Shown: positions 6,481-13,816, numbered from the stretch's first letter. The stretch: DNA of 18,108 nucleotides from LW40-45 sp048883105 (GCA_048883105.1 JBHLQY010000049.1:1-18108), one strand, 5' to 3'. Translations and numbers: made by a program. Notes: a model not told the origin generated them from the sequence alone.

Positions 6481-6545
6481 TAGTCTCCTGCCATAGCAAG
6501 ACCTAAGGAGAAGGTCAGAAATTAAATAGAAGGAGGAGGGCAAAA
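6481..6545. other. Structured right flank of the RNase H-like ORF
   Basis: A second G+C-rich patch lies between the ORF and the glycosyltransferase. It can form TCTCCT (6484-6489) / AGGAGA (6506-6511), or GACCT (6500-6504) / AGGTC (6512-6516). The two stems interlock, so they may be alternatives. Read on the minus strand, AGGTCT...TATGGCAGGAG partly matches AGGTCT...TATAGGTGGAG of the left flank, like imperfect inverted ends of a mobile unit. A purine run GGAGGAGGG follows at 6532-6540. Confidence 0.35.
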
Positions 6546-6555
6546 TCATAGCATC

Positions 6556-7593
6556 CTAAAAATCTTTTTTTTTTTCTAATGACAAAATTTTGTTATAAAC
6601 TTTCTCGTATCCTTCCACCATGCGTTCTAACGTAAAATATTTTTCGACATGTTTTCTACAATTAATTCTATTTATTTTTTCAATATCTTTTATAAAATCA
6701 ACAGCTTCTTTAATTTTTTCTACAACATATCCTGTTTTTCCATGTTTGATAATCTCCCCTACTGACCCACGATTAAACCCAATTACAGGTGTTCCACATG
6801 CCATTGCTTCGATCATCACCAATCCAAATCTTTCAGGACACATGACAGGATGAAGAAAAGCTAAAGCATTCCCTAATAATTCGTTTCTTTCGTTATCATT
6901 GATAAGACCAAGATATATAATATTATTTCCATCAATGTAAGGGTCCACCTTTTCTTTAAAATAATCTTCCTCTTGTATGAAGCCCGCAATCATTAATTTT
7001 TTATTTGTTTCCTTTGCTATCTTTATTGCCTCGTGAGTTCCCTTTTCGTGGCAAATTCTTCCTAAAAAGACCAGATAATCGCCTCCATTAGGATTATACC
7101 TGAAATCATCTAAATTGATTCCATTATACACTGTTGCTATATATTTTAGTTTTTCATATCTGTCAGAATCACTTATAGAGACATAATACGTGTTGTCATT
7201 GTATTTTTCGTACACAGGATAAATATCAGGCGAAGAAAATCCATGAATAGTAGTTAAAACAGGGATATTTACGAGTTTGGAATAGGTTAATGGAGGAAAA
7301 TCGAAATGATTATGTATTATATCAAATTCATCCGCCCTTTCAAATACTTCCGATATGTGCATAAGTTTCCAGACATCAGGGTTAACGCTTTTGTCTTCTT
7401 CATAACCCCTTGGACATATAGCGTAATGGTTAGCATTGGTAATGCTATCTTTTGTAGCAAATAAAGTGACATCATATCCAATCTTTACTAAACCCTCTGT
7501 CAAATTACTCACAACAAGCTCCCAAGGACCATATTTTCTTGGAGGTGTTCTCCAAGCAATTGGAGCAAGCATAGCAATTTTTATTTTTTTCAT
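6556..7593 (-). CDS. Family 4 glycosyltransferase (GT-B fold)
   Basis: This enzyme probably transfers a sugar from an activated donor in the cytoplasm; the donor and acceptor cannot be told from sequence. The N-terminal half starts MKKIKIAMLAPIAWRTPPRKYGPWE, where APIAWRTPP-x-x-YGPWE marks a subgroup commonly found near GH130 genes. The acceptor domain includes IIHNHFDF. The C-terminal donor domain has LVFLGRICHEKGTHEAI and the EX7E motif PERFGLVMIEAMACGTPVIG (E254 and E262 counted from this start), then GSVGEIIKHGKTGYVV. I chose the ATG at 7593 because MKKIKIAMLAP is the natural domain start. An ATG at 7611 would add MFYFVF. The gene is divergent from the GH130 gene, which suggests shared control and a common pathway. 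Confidence 0.9.
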   Translation of the reverse strand: MKKIKIAMLAPIAWRTPPRKYGPWELVVSNLTEGLVKIGYDVTLFATKDSITNANHYAICPRGYEEDKSVNPDVWKLMHISEVFERADEFDIIHNHFDFPPLTYSKLVNIPVLTTIHGFSSPDIYPVYEKYNDNTYYVSISDSDRYEKLKYIATVYNGINLDDFRYNPNGGDYLVFLGRICHEKGTHEAIKIAKETNKKLMIAGFIQEEDYFKEKVDPYIDGNNIIYLGLINDNERNELLGNALAFLHPVMCPERFGLVMIEAMACGTPVIGFNRGSVGEIIKHGKTGYVVEKIKEAVDFIKDIEKINRINCRKHVEKYFTLERMVEGYEKVYNKILSLEKKKDF

Positions 7594-7898
7594 AAAAACA
7601 AAATAAAACAAATTTTTCTTAATTTTATCCTAAAAAATCAAATTGATTTTATTTTTAATTTCTTATTCTCATTGATGTTCTATGAAACATCCTAAATATA
7701 ATATTGTCGTGTTTAAAGGGGGAATTAGTTTTACAATTCAATATTTTATCTGTAATAAAAAGCTTGAAATGATTTATGAATATTTTTCTTATTTATTAAA
7801 TAAAAATTCTATAATTTATTAATAATTATCTTTATACTATCCATTCTTAAATAAATCGTATACTAAGATTAATAAGATAGAAACATTTATATTTAGAT
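7594..7898. other. Divergent promoter region between GT4 and GH130
   Basis: No gene is visible in these 305 A/T-rich bases. The palindrome AAAATCAA-A-TTGATTTT (7634-7650, perfect 8-bp arms) lies 41-57 bases before the GT4 start, where a core promoter or operator would be. CTTTATACT at about 7830-7838 is a candidate TATA box for the GH130 gene. CATTTATATTT just before 7899 is too close to the ATG to be its TATA box unless translation starts further downstream. Confidence 0.4.
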
Positions 7899-9119
7899 AT
7901 GGTTATAGTAAAAAGGGAAGGGGTTATTCTTGAAGCAACAGAGAACGAATTTGAAAACCAGGCGGTTTTAAACCCTACAGTGGTTCAACAAGGAGATACG
8001 TTACATTTATTTTATCGTGCTGTAAAAAAAGGGAATTATTCAAGCATTGGCTATTGTAGATTGGAAGGACCCTTGAATATATTGGAAAGAAAAAAAAGCC
8101 CGATTTTGTTCCCAGAATATGATTACGAAAAACATGGTATAGAAGACCCTAGAATAGTTTTTCTTGATGGAATTTATTATCTTTTTTATACTGCCTACGA
8201 TGGTAAAAATGCATTAATAGCGTATGCAACTAGCAAAGACCTGAAAAGATGGGAAAAACACGGGCTTATTTCCCCTAAAATAACTTATGATGAAGTAAAG
8301 AATTTTTTTCATTCTTCGAATTTAAAGGAGAAGTATTTTTTCTTTGTATCATACTATAAGGATGTTATTGCCCCAGATGTGCTTTTATGGGAAAAAGATT
8401 CCTTTATATTTCCAAAAAAATTTAACAATAAATTCGCATTAATTCACAGAATTTTGCCGGATATTCAGATTATTTACTTTGAGGATTTTAATCAATTAAC
8501 CACCGATTTCTGGAATAAATATCTAAAAAAATTAGGCGATTATGTTATTCTTGAGCCAAAATATGGATATGAATCAAGAAATATTGGTGCTGGCGCACCA
8601 TTAATAGAGACTCAAAAGGGGTGGCTCATGATATACCATTCTGTAGAGGATTCCAATAAAGGGAAGGTATATCATGCAAGTGCAGCTCTCCTTGATAAAA
8701 ACGACCCACAAAAAGTAATTGGACGCCTCAAAGAAGCACTTTTCTCACCGAATGAAGATTTTGAAAAAGTCGGAGATGTTGGGAATGTGATTTTTCCTAC
8801 TGGAACAGCTATTTTCGGTAAAAGGCTCTATATATATTATGGGGCTGCTGATAAGAGAATAGCAGTTGTTTCGGTAAATTTAAATATACTTTTGAAAGAA
8901 CTCTTAGCAACTTCATCAGAATTAGAAGTTAAAATTGGTTTATTAGCGGGGGAGATTTTTAAAGCAGCATTTAAGGAAGAAGTAAGCCTGAAACAACTTA
9001 AACAATCATTAAATCAGGACGAAAACATGTTGATGATGGCAATCGGGTGGTTAGCAAGAGAAAAGAAAGTAGTATTTAGACAGGATCATAATGATATTAA
9101 AGTATGGACAAAAAAATGA
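7899..9119 (+). CDS. GH130 mannoside phosphorylase/hydrolase with C-terminal winged helix
   Basis: GH130 enzymes act on beta-mannosides, mostly by phosphorolysis, releasing mannose 1-phosphate; some members hydrolyse beta-1,2-mannosides. Residues about 1-330 form the five-bladed propeller. Visible motifs are VLNPTVV (23-29), LFYRAV (37-42), GIEDPRIVF (80-88; D83 is the likely acid) and FPTGTAIFGKRLYIYYGAADKRIAVV near the end. Residues about 344-406 look like the DUF2582 winged helix-turn-helix: KIGLLAGEIFKAAF, VSLKQLKQSLNQDENMLMMAIGWLAREKKVVF. A sugar enzyme joined to this presumed DNA- or protein-binding domain is unusual. The linker and domain are in one continuous frame, so the fusion is real unless there is an assembly error. 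No signal peptide is seen, so it acts inside the cell. The gene is divergent from one GT4 and convergent with another. Confidence 0.88.
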   Translation: MVIVKREGVILEATENEFENQAVLNPTVVQQGDTLHLFYRAVKKGNYSSIGYCRLEGPLNILERKKSPILFPEYDYEKHGIEDPRIVFLDGIYYLFYTAYDGKNALIAYATSKDLKRWEKHGLISPKITYDEVKNFFHSSNLKEKYFFFVSYYKDVIAPDVLLWEKDSFIFPKKFNNKFALIHRILPDIQIIYFEDFNQLTTDFWNKYLKKLGDYVILEPKYGYESRNIGAGAPLIETQKGWLMIYHSVEDSNKGKVYHASAALLDKNDPQKVIGRLKEALFSPNEDFEKVGDVGNVIFPTGTAIFGKRLYIYYGAADKRIAVVSVNLNILLKELLATSSELEVKIGLLAGEIFKAAFKEEVSLKQLKQSLNQDENMLMMAIGWLAREKKVVFRQDHNDIKVWTKK

Positions 9120-9211
9120 AAATTTATTAAGAACAAATTTTTAATTCAAGATATATGACATAGGGCATAATATATTTAGGGATTTCCATATCATCAACAT
9201 CAATAGGTTTT

Positions 9212-11530
9212 TTAGACACTTTTTTCAACCTCAATTAATTTTTCATCAATATCTATTAGACTTTCTAGATAATACATATTCAAAAGAGATAATAACCAAG
9301 CTACTGTTGATTCTGCACCTTGGTTTCTATTAAAACCTATTGATGTTAAACCATCATAACATCCTCCTGTTTTGTAGTCGTAGAGAGGTATATTCATATC
9401 ATTACGACCTAAAAACCATTCAAAACAACGTCGTGCTTCAATGATCCATCTTTTATCTTGAGTGATATTAAATGCTTCAATACATGCTTCAAGGATGCTT
9501 TGTGCTTCAAGAGGTTGTTGATCAAATCTCGCTTTTTCACCTCCTCTTGAGTACCAACCTTTATTACCTATTGGAGAAAACTGTCCTTTGGAGCCAATTT
9601 GAATTTTTATTAACCAATCTAACATGTCAAGACCTGCCTCAATCATATCTCCTCGCTGCATCCATTTTCCAGACATCAGTAGAGCTTGTGGGATTTTTCC
9701 ATTATCATAGGTAATGGTATTTTCTAACCAAGACCAGTCATTACTGGCATTATCGCGGTAAAATTTGAATAATTTATTTGCTATTAATTTTCGATACCGC
9801 TTCATTCTACTATCTCCACTGAATCTTGCTAGATAAGCGTGAATTCCTACTAAACCAAAAGCTAAAGAGCGAGGATAATTAAACTTTGTTAAATTTGATA
9901 CTGCTCTTTCAAAAATTTCTAAAGATATATCGCCAAATTCCTTAATTTTTGCTAATCCTATTGTAATACCTAAGGCCCAGACAGAACGACCATGACTATC
10001 TTCAGATCCTTTCCTTTCTAGCCATTTGTGATTATATCCTAAAAAATTACGAAATCTTCCTATTTTCTGATTAAAGGAATGCAATAAAAAGCTTAAATAA
10101 CGACAATCCAAATCTTTCAGTAATTTATCTTCAAAAGACAAATTTTGAGCCATTAAAACTGCAATTAATGCCCTAGCATTATCATCTGTACAATAACCAT
10201 CATCTCGATTAGGTATAATGAAACTAGCATGTTGCAATATACCTACATCATCCGTTAGTCTATAAAGATGGTCAAATTTCGGTATTGGAACTTCAAATGG
10301 AGTAACTCTTAAGGATTTCTTTTGAATTGGAATTATTGGTTGAATTTCTCGTTTCTTTAAAATTTCATGAAATATTTTAAGATATTCAGTAGCAACTTGT
10401 TTCCATATCATTTCTCGAGAGTATAAATAAGCTTTTTTACGCATAGCGTGTCTTTCAGTTTCATTATCCAATAAATCTATTATAGCTTTAGCTAGTAATT
10501 TATGATTTTTAAAAGGAACTATTATTCCTCTCCCTCCAGCTAAACTTTCTTCAGCATACCAATAAGGTGTTGAAATTATTGCTTTACCCGCTCCTATAGC
10601 ATAAGCTAAAGTTCCAGAAATTATTTGATCCTTATTTATATATGGTGAGACATACACATTAGCAGCTCCTAAGAATTCGCAAAGCTCTTCTAAATCTACA
10701 AATCTATTATGAAAAAGAATATTGTTTTCTACACCAAGGTCTCTAGCTTTTCTTTGAAGAGAATGACGATATTTTTCACCTTGTTCTTTGATTATATTTG
10801 GATGAGTTGCTCCAAGAACAATGTATACTACGTCTGGATATTTTTGTATTATTTCAGGTAATGCTTCTATCATAAATTCAATTCCTTTACCAGGATTAAG
10901 CAAACCAAATGTTAAGATAACATCTTTCCCTTCAACACCAAATTGGTCTTTAAAAAAATTCGGATCAATAAATGGTACATCGGGAATACCATGATGAATC
11001 AAAGTAATTTTCTCATTAGCTACTCCATATACTTCATTTAAGAAAAGTTTGGCTTTTTTACTCATAACAACTATTTTATCTGAAATTTGATTTATTGTTT
11101 CAATAATTTTTTTTTGTTGTGGGTGTGGATTAGGTAATATCGAATGTAGAGTAGTTACAATAGGCATTCTTAAGTTACGAATTAACGCTAAAATATATTT
11201 GCCAAAATCGCCACCATAAATTCCAAATTCATGTTGTAAACAAACCAAATCTACCTTGTTAACATTTAAAAATTCTGCTGCCAATTCATAATCTCCCAAT
11301 CGTTTATCATATAATTCAAAACGAACTTGCTTAGGATAAGAATAGCCTTGGGGTTTGTCATTCATTGCCAATGCCCAACAAGATATTTCTGGAGCTTCAT
11401 TGGAAACTGCTTGTAATAGATCCTTAGTAAATGTAGCAATACCACATTTTCTTGGCAAGTAATTACCAATAAAAGCAATATTCTTTAATTTCAGTTCATA
11501 TTTTTCATTAGTTATAGTATTCCACCTCAT
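9212..11530 (-). CDS. Glycosyltransferase family 4 fused to an (alpha/alpha)6-type domain
   Basis: This 772-aa protein has two parts. Residues about 15-395 are a GT-B glycosyltransferase: IAFIGNYLPRKCGIATFTKDL (18-38), LQHEFGIYGG (98-107), TLHS (127-130), IHHGIP (178-183), LTFGLLNPGKGIE (206-218), and a donor region SGTLAYAIGAGKAIISTPY (305-323). Residues about 420-760 are helical repeats with conserved acidic and aromatic motifs: YCTDDNARAL (446-455), EDSHGRSVWALG (510-521), DWSWLENTITYDNGKIPQAL (598-617), RFDQQPLEAQSILE (668-681) and NQGAESTVAWL (736-746). These suggest a six-hairpin glycosidase-like barrel. This architecture typically neighbours GH130 genes, pointing to making or remodelling a mannose-containing glycan; the product is not known. 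TATATA-like sequence at 11588-11595 could be its promoter. Confidence 0.88.
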   Translation of the reverse strand: MRWNTITNEKYELKLKNIAFIGNYLPRKCGIATFTKDLLQAVSNEAPEISCWALAMNDKPQGYSYPKQVRFELYDKRLGDYELAAEFLNVNKVDLVCLQHEFGIYGGDFGKYILALIRNLRMPIVTTLHSILPNPHPQQKKIIETINQISDKIVVMSKKAKLFLNEVYGVANEKITLIHHGIPDVPFIDPNFFKDQFGVEGKDVILTFGLLNPGKGIEFMIEALPEIIQKYPDVVYIVLGATHPNIIKEQGEKYRHSLQRKARDLGVENNILFHNRFVDLEELCEFLGAANVYVSPYINKDQIISGTLAYAIGAGKAIISTPYWYAEESLAGGRGIIVPFKNHKLLAKAIIDLLDNETERHAMRKKAYLYSREMIWKQVATEYLKIFHEILKKREIQPIIPIQKKSLRVTPFEVPIPKFDHLYRLTDDVGILQHASFIIPNRDDGYCTDDNARALIAVLMAQNLSFEDKLLKDLDCRYLSFLLHSFNQKIGRFRNFLGYNHKWLERKGSEDSHGRSVWALGITIGLAKIKEFGDISLEIFERAVSNLTKFNYPRSLAFGLVGIHAYLARFSGDSRMKRYRKLIANKLFKFYRDNASNDWSWLENTITYDNGKIPQALLMSGKWMQRGDMIEAGLDMLDWLIKIQIGSKGQFSPIGNKGWYSRGGEKARFDQQPLEAQSILEACIEAFNITQDKRWIIEARRCFEWFLGRNDMNIPLYDYKTGGCYDGLTSIGFNRNQGAESTVAWLLSLLNMYYLESLIDIDEKLIEVEKSV

Positions 11531-11587
11531 ATTTTGAACAATAAACTAATTTTTCACCACTTTTTATATTTTTTATATAACTTTTTT

Positions 11588-11595
11588 TATATACC
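11588..11595 (-). promoter_or_regulatory. Candidate TATA box of the GT4-fusion gene
   Basis: The minus strand reads GGTATATAAAAAAAG here, 58-65 bases before the ATG, which would give a leader of about 30-40 nt. A second TATATAA lies nearby at 11573-11580, so the exact box is uncertain. Confidence 0.4.
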
Positions 11596-11615
11596 GTTAA
11601 TTCCAGTTAAAAGGA

Positions 11616-12116
11616 TTAGTAGCGATGTCTTTTTTTTCCACCACCTCTTTTTCCACCGCCTCTTTTTCCGTCGCCTCTTTTTCCGCCGCCTTTATAAAAT
11701 TTAAAACTCTTACGAAGCTGNNNNNNNNNNNNNNNNNNNNNNNNNNNNNNNNNNNNNNNNNNNNNNNNNNNNNNNNNNNNNNNNNNNNNNNNNNNNNNNN
11801 NNNNNNNNNNNNNNNNNNNNCCTCTTTTTCCACCGCCTCTTTTTCCGTCGCCTCTTTTTCCGCCGCCTTTATAAAATTTAAAACTCTTACGAAGCTGAGG
11901 AGGGGCTTTTTGAGTAACAACAACATTACTCGCTTGTGGTCCTTTTTGACCTTGAATAACATCAAACTCAACCTTGTCATTCTCATTTAACGTTTTATAA
12001 TAATTATCATCCCCCCTTAATGCAGATAAATGAACATATACATCACTTCCGTCTTCAGAATATATAAATCCATAGCCCTTTCTGCTGTTAAACCATTTTA
12101 CTGTTCCTTTTACCAT
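11616..12116 (-). CDS. Cold-shock domain protein with GGGKR-repeat tail, interrupted by a scaffold gap
   Basis: Cold-shock domain proteins bind single-stranded RNA and act as RNA chaperones. The domain is complete: MVKGTVKWFNSRKGYGFIYSEDG (RNP1 is KGYGFIY), DVYVHLSAL (RNP2), then VEFDVIQGQKGPQASNVVV. The basic tail repeats a five-residue unit, GGGKR-GDGKR-GGGKR-GGGKK, ending RHRY, like glycine/basic RNA-binding tails. The 100 N at 11721-11820 fall inside the gene, and the 77 bases before them are repeated exactly after them. If the gap is a scaffolding artefact, the protein is 107 aa from ATG 12116, or 110 aa from GTG 12125. I prefer ATG 12116 because AAGGTGA (12122-12128) is correctly spaced from it. 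The promoter and leader are a near-copy of those of the 88-aa gene. Confidence 0.88.
   Translation of the reverse strand: MVKGTVKWFNSRKGYGFIYSEDGSDVYVHLSALRGDDNYYKTLNENDKVEFDVIQGQKGPQASNVVVTQKAPPQLRKSFKFYKGGGKRGDGKRGGGKRXXXXXXXXXXXXXXXXXXXXXXXXXXXXXXXXXXQLRKSFKFYKGGGKRGDGKRGGGKRGGGKKRHRY
11644..11897. repeat. Exact 77-bp duplication either side of a 100-N gap (assembly artefact)
   Basis: Bases 11644-11720, directly left of the N run, are identical to 11821-11897, directly right of it. A suffix-prefix overlap of exactly 77 bases is what two neighbouring contigs of a k=77 assembly graph would share. The 15-bp units encoding GGGKR explain why the graph broke here. The true sequence probably contains one copy and no gap. 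Confidence 0.85.
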
Positions 12117-12234
12117 ATTTTTCACCTTCTTTCTAAACCATAAAATAAATACATCTAAATTTGTAATTTACGCCTTTCTAAATTTTATCATCTCTATAGG
12201 AGAGAAATTAAAGGTAGATAATCACCTATTGAGC

Positions 12235-12279
12235 TTGTTCAATTGATATAAAGCGGATTTTTGATATTTAATTGAACAA
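12235..12279 (-). promoter_or_regulatory. Inverted repeat in leader copy B
   Basis: The same perfect 10-bp arms as in copy A (12235-12244 and 12270-12279) are kept, while the loop differs at two positions. Conservation of arms over loop suits a stem-loop or an operator. In this copy AGGT...ACCT around 12213-12228 could form one more small stem, weakened in copy A. Confidence 0.6.
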
Positions 12280-12318
12280 TTAAGATAAAAGGATATCGAA
12301 TCATTTTTAAATCTATAG

Positions 12319-12326
12319 TATATAAA
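12319..12326 (-). promoter_or_regulatory. TATA box of the cold-shock gene
   Basis: The minus strand reads TTTATATA, as in copy A. The start site expected near 12297 gives a leader of about 180 nt before ATG 12116. Confidence 0.55.
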
Positions 12327-12442
12327 TTAATTATTATATTTAATTTTTATTTTGAAAATGGTTTAATATCTGCATTACTTAATGAAACTCTCTTTTATTT
12401 TTCTTTTTTATTTCAAATCTCTTAAATGATGGGTCATTGATT

Positions 12443-12800
12443 ATTGATATTCTAAATTATAATCCAATTTAGTATTTTCGTTATAGAGCTTTTCTTAAAA
12501 TAGAGAATCATTCTATCCTTAAATAATTCTATATTGAAATATTTTGATCGTAAAATCATTTTGTTTTTATGGGAATATTATTATTTTAAATTCCCAAAAC
12601 TAATATTATTATTATTAAAGTTAATGTAAAAGCAATGAGTATTTGTAAAATCTTTTTTGGGACTATTATATGCCTTTTGGTTTATGGATATTATATAATT
12701 AATATGGAGTGAAAAAAGGTTTTTATACCCTTGATCCTATAATTTAATAATAAAAAATCTTATACAAATTAAAAATTAATTACAAAAGGAGGAATAAATT
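12443..12800. other. Intergenic region carrying the histone promoter
   Basis: No gene is seen in these 358 bases. TTTTTATACC at about 12720-12729 is a reasonable TATA box for the histone gene, predicting a start near 12750 and a leader of about 50 nt. TATTATATAATTAATA near 12690 is an alternative. A clear Shine-Dalgarno, AAAGGAGG, lies about 8 bases before the histone ATG. Confidence 0.45.
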
Positions 12801-12986
12801 ATGGTTGATGCGCTTTTTGTTAAATCCAAAGTAAAAGAACACATTAAAAAGAAGGGTTGTAATACAGCAAGTGCTGTATTAGATGAAAAGGGAAGTTTAA
12901 ATGCAGGAATTATAAAACTTCTTGATAAAGCCATTGCGAGAGCTAAAGCAAATGGGAGAAAAACCGTAAAAGCTAGGGATCTTTAG
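12801..12986 (+). CDS. Short archaeal histone (alpha3-type histone fold)
   Basis: This 61-aa protein matches the single histone fold: helix 1 FVKSKVKEHIKKKG, a longer helix 2 (about 31-51, LNAGIIKLLDKAIARAKANG), and a very short end RKTVKARDL. The terminal RxTxxxxD motif (R53, T55, D60) and almost absent helix 3 match the short alpha3 histones found in archaea and some bacteria (related to Bdellovibrio Bd0055) rather than the 65-70-aa nucleosomal HMf type. Such proteins dimerise and bind or bend DNA; whether this one wraps DNA cannot be judged. A strong Shine-Dalgarno supports high translation. The gene is monocistronic and is followed by T-rich sequence. Confidence 0.85.
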   Translation: MVDALFVKSKVKEHIKKKGCNTASAVLDEKGSLNAGIIKLLDKAIARAKANGRKTVKARDL

Positions 12987-13408
12987 ATATTTAATAAAGA
13001 TCTCTTAATTCTTTTTACAATTTCTTTTTATTCCAAATTTTTTTATTAATTCTCATAATAAATGTGTCTTTAGCTTATCTAATTTTTCTACGATTTCCTT
13101 GAAGTTATCGTAAGATAATTTAGTATGACATATTTTCAGTATTACTTTCATATTATTGGATAAGTGTAAAGAGAACATTCCTTTTTTATGACTCTATTTT
13201 TTTCTTATCTATGGTATGTTTTAATTCAGAAAATCAACTGTAAAAGACTAATGTATTTGTCATCTTAGAATCGTGAAAAAGTAAATGTTTTTCCATCAGC
13301 CCTATCAGAAATCTTGAGAAGAATAAATAAAAAACTCGCTGAGTATTATTTAATGTAGAATTATATTATTTAAAACCATAGCTTATATTATAAAAAAAAA
13401 TTTAGATA
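12987..13408. other. Intergenic region with T-tracts after the histone gene
   Basis: These 422 bases show no coding frame I can support and no tRNA-like sequence. Clustered T-tracts at about 13011-13044 (TTTTT, TTTCTTTTTA, TTTTTTTATT) are a likely archaeal terminator for the histone gene. The remainder is featureless A/T-rich sequence leading to the PAS gene. Confidence 0.45.
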
Positions 13409-13816
13409 ATGATAATTATGATTGGTAATTTACCTAAAAAAGTATTGGAAGCAGTTCTTGAGACAATTCCGATAGAATTTTCGATTTTAGATGAGAATGA
13501 TAATGTTTTGGGATGGAATAAGCACGACACTCGAATTTTTAAGAGACCCAAAAGTGTCGTGGGGCGAAATGTTCGCAAATGCCACCCACAAAAAAGTCTT
13601 GAAAAAGTGGAAAAGATATTACAGGATTTTAAAGAGAAAAAAAGAGATAAAGCTAGATTCTGGATTGATTTAACGCAGGAAACCAAGAAGTTAAAAGTTT
13701 TAATTGAATATTATGCTCTAAGAGACGAGAATGGGGAATACATCGGCTGTTTGGAAGCATCACAAGAGATATTAGAAATCCAATCTCTTTCTGGGGAAAA
13801 GCGATTATTAGACTAA
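13409..13816 (+). CDS. Stand-alone PAS-domain protein
   Basis: The 135-aa protein is a single PAS domain of the type attached to DUF438 proteins. It has AVLETIPIEFSILDENDNVLGWN (15-37), then IFKRPKSVVGRNVRKCHPQKS (43-63), FKEKKRDKARFWIDL (74-88), YYALRDENGEYIGCLEASQEI (101-121) and the ending EGEKRLLD-like SGEKRLLD. PAS domains sense small molecules, redox state or light through a bound cofactor. The CHP motif is characteristic of this subgroup, but the ligand is unknown. No output domain is present, so it must act through a partner or is a remnant of a larger protein. ATG 13418 is an alternative start. UvrC follows 89 bases later on the same strand, with no clear functional link. Confidence 0.8.
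   Translation: MIIMIGNLPKKVLEAVLETIPIEFSILDENDNVLGWNKHDTRIFKRPKSVVGRNVRKCHPQKSLEKVEKILQDFKEKKRDKARFWIDLTQETKKLKVLIEYYALRDENGEYIGCLEASQEILEIQSLSGEKRLLD

Larger units (their letters stand above)
12129..12442 (-). repeat. Direct repeat copy B: promoter plus leader of the cold-shock gene
   Basis: This is the partner of 5317-5630 (constant offset 6812, no gaps, 13 mismatches counted). It starts at the Shine-Dalgarno of the cold-shock gene and runs about 115 bases upstream of its TATA box. Because cold-shock genes in bacteria often have long regulatory leaders, this copy is the more likely original, but the sequence does not prove direction. Confidence 0.92.

Noticed and set aside
11644..11897. 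Genuine tandem duplication of the cold-shock gene tail
   Set aside because: The identity is exactly 77 bases and is bounded precisely by the N run on both sides, which is better explained by contig-end overlap.
11597..12125. Long overlapping frames crossing the N gap on both strands (repeats of SFVRVLNFIKAAEKEATEKEAVEKE and the plus-strand SFSTASF frame)
   Set aside because: They are shadows of the GGGKR-encoding repeat and the duplicated 77 bp. Only the frame encoding the complete cold-shock domain is real.
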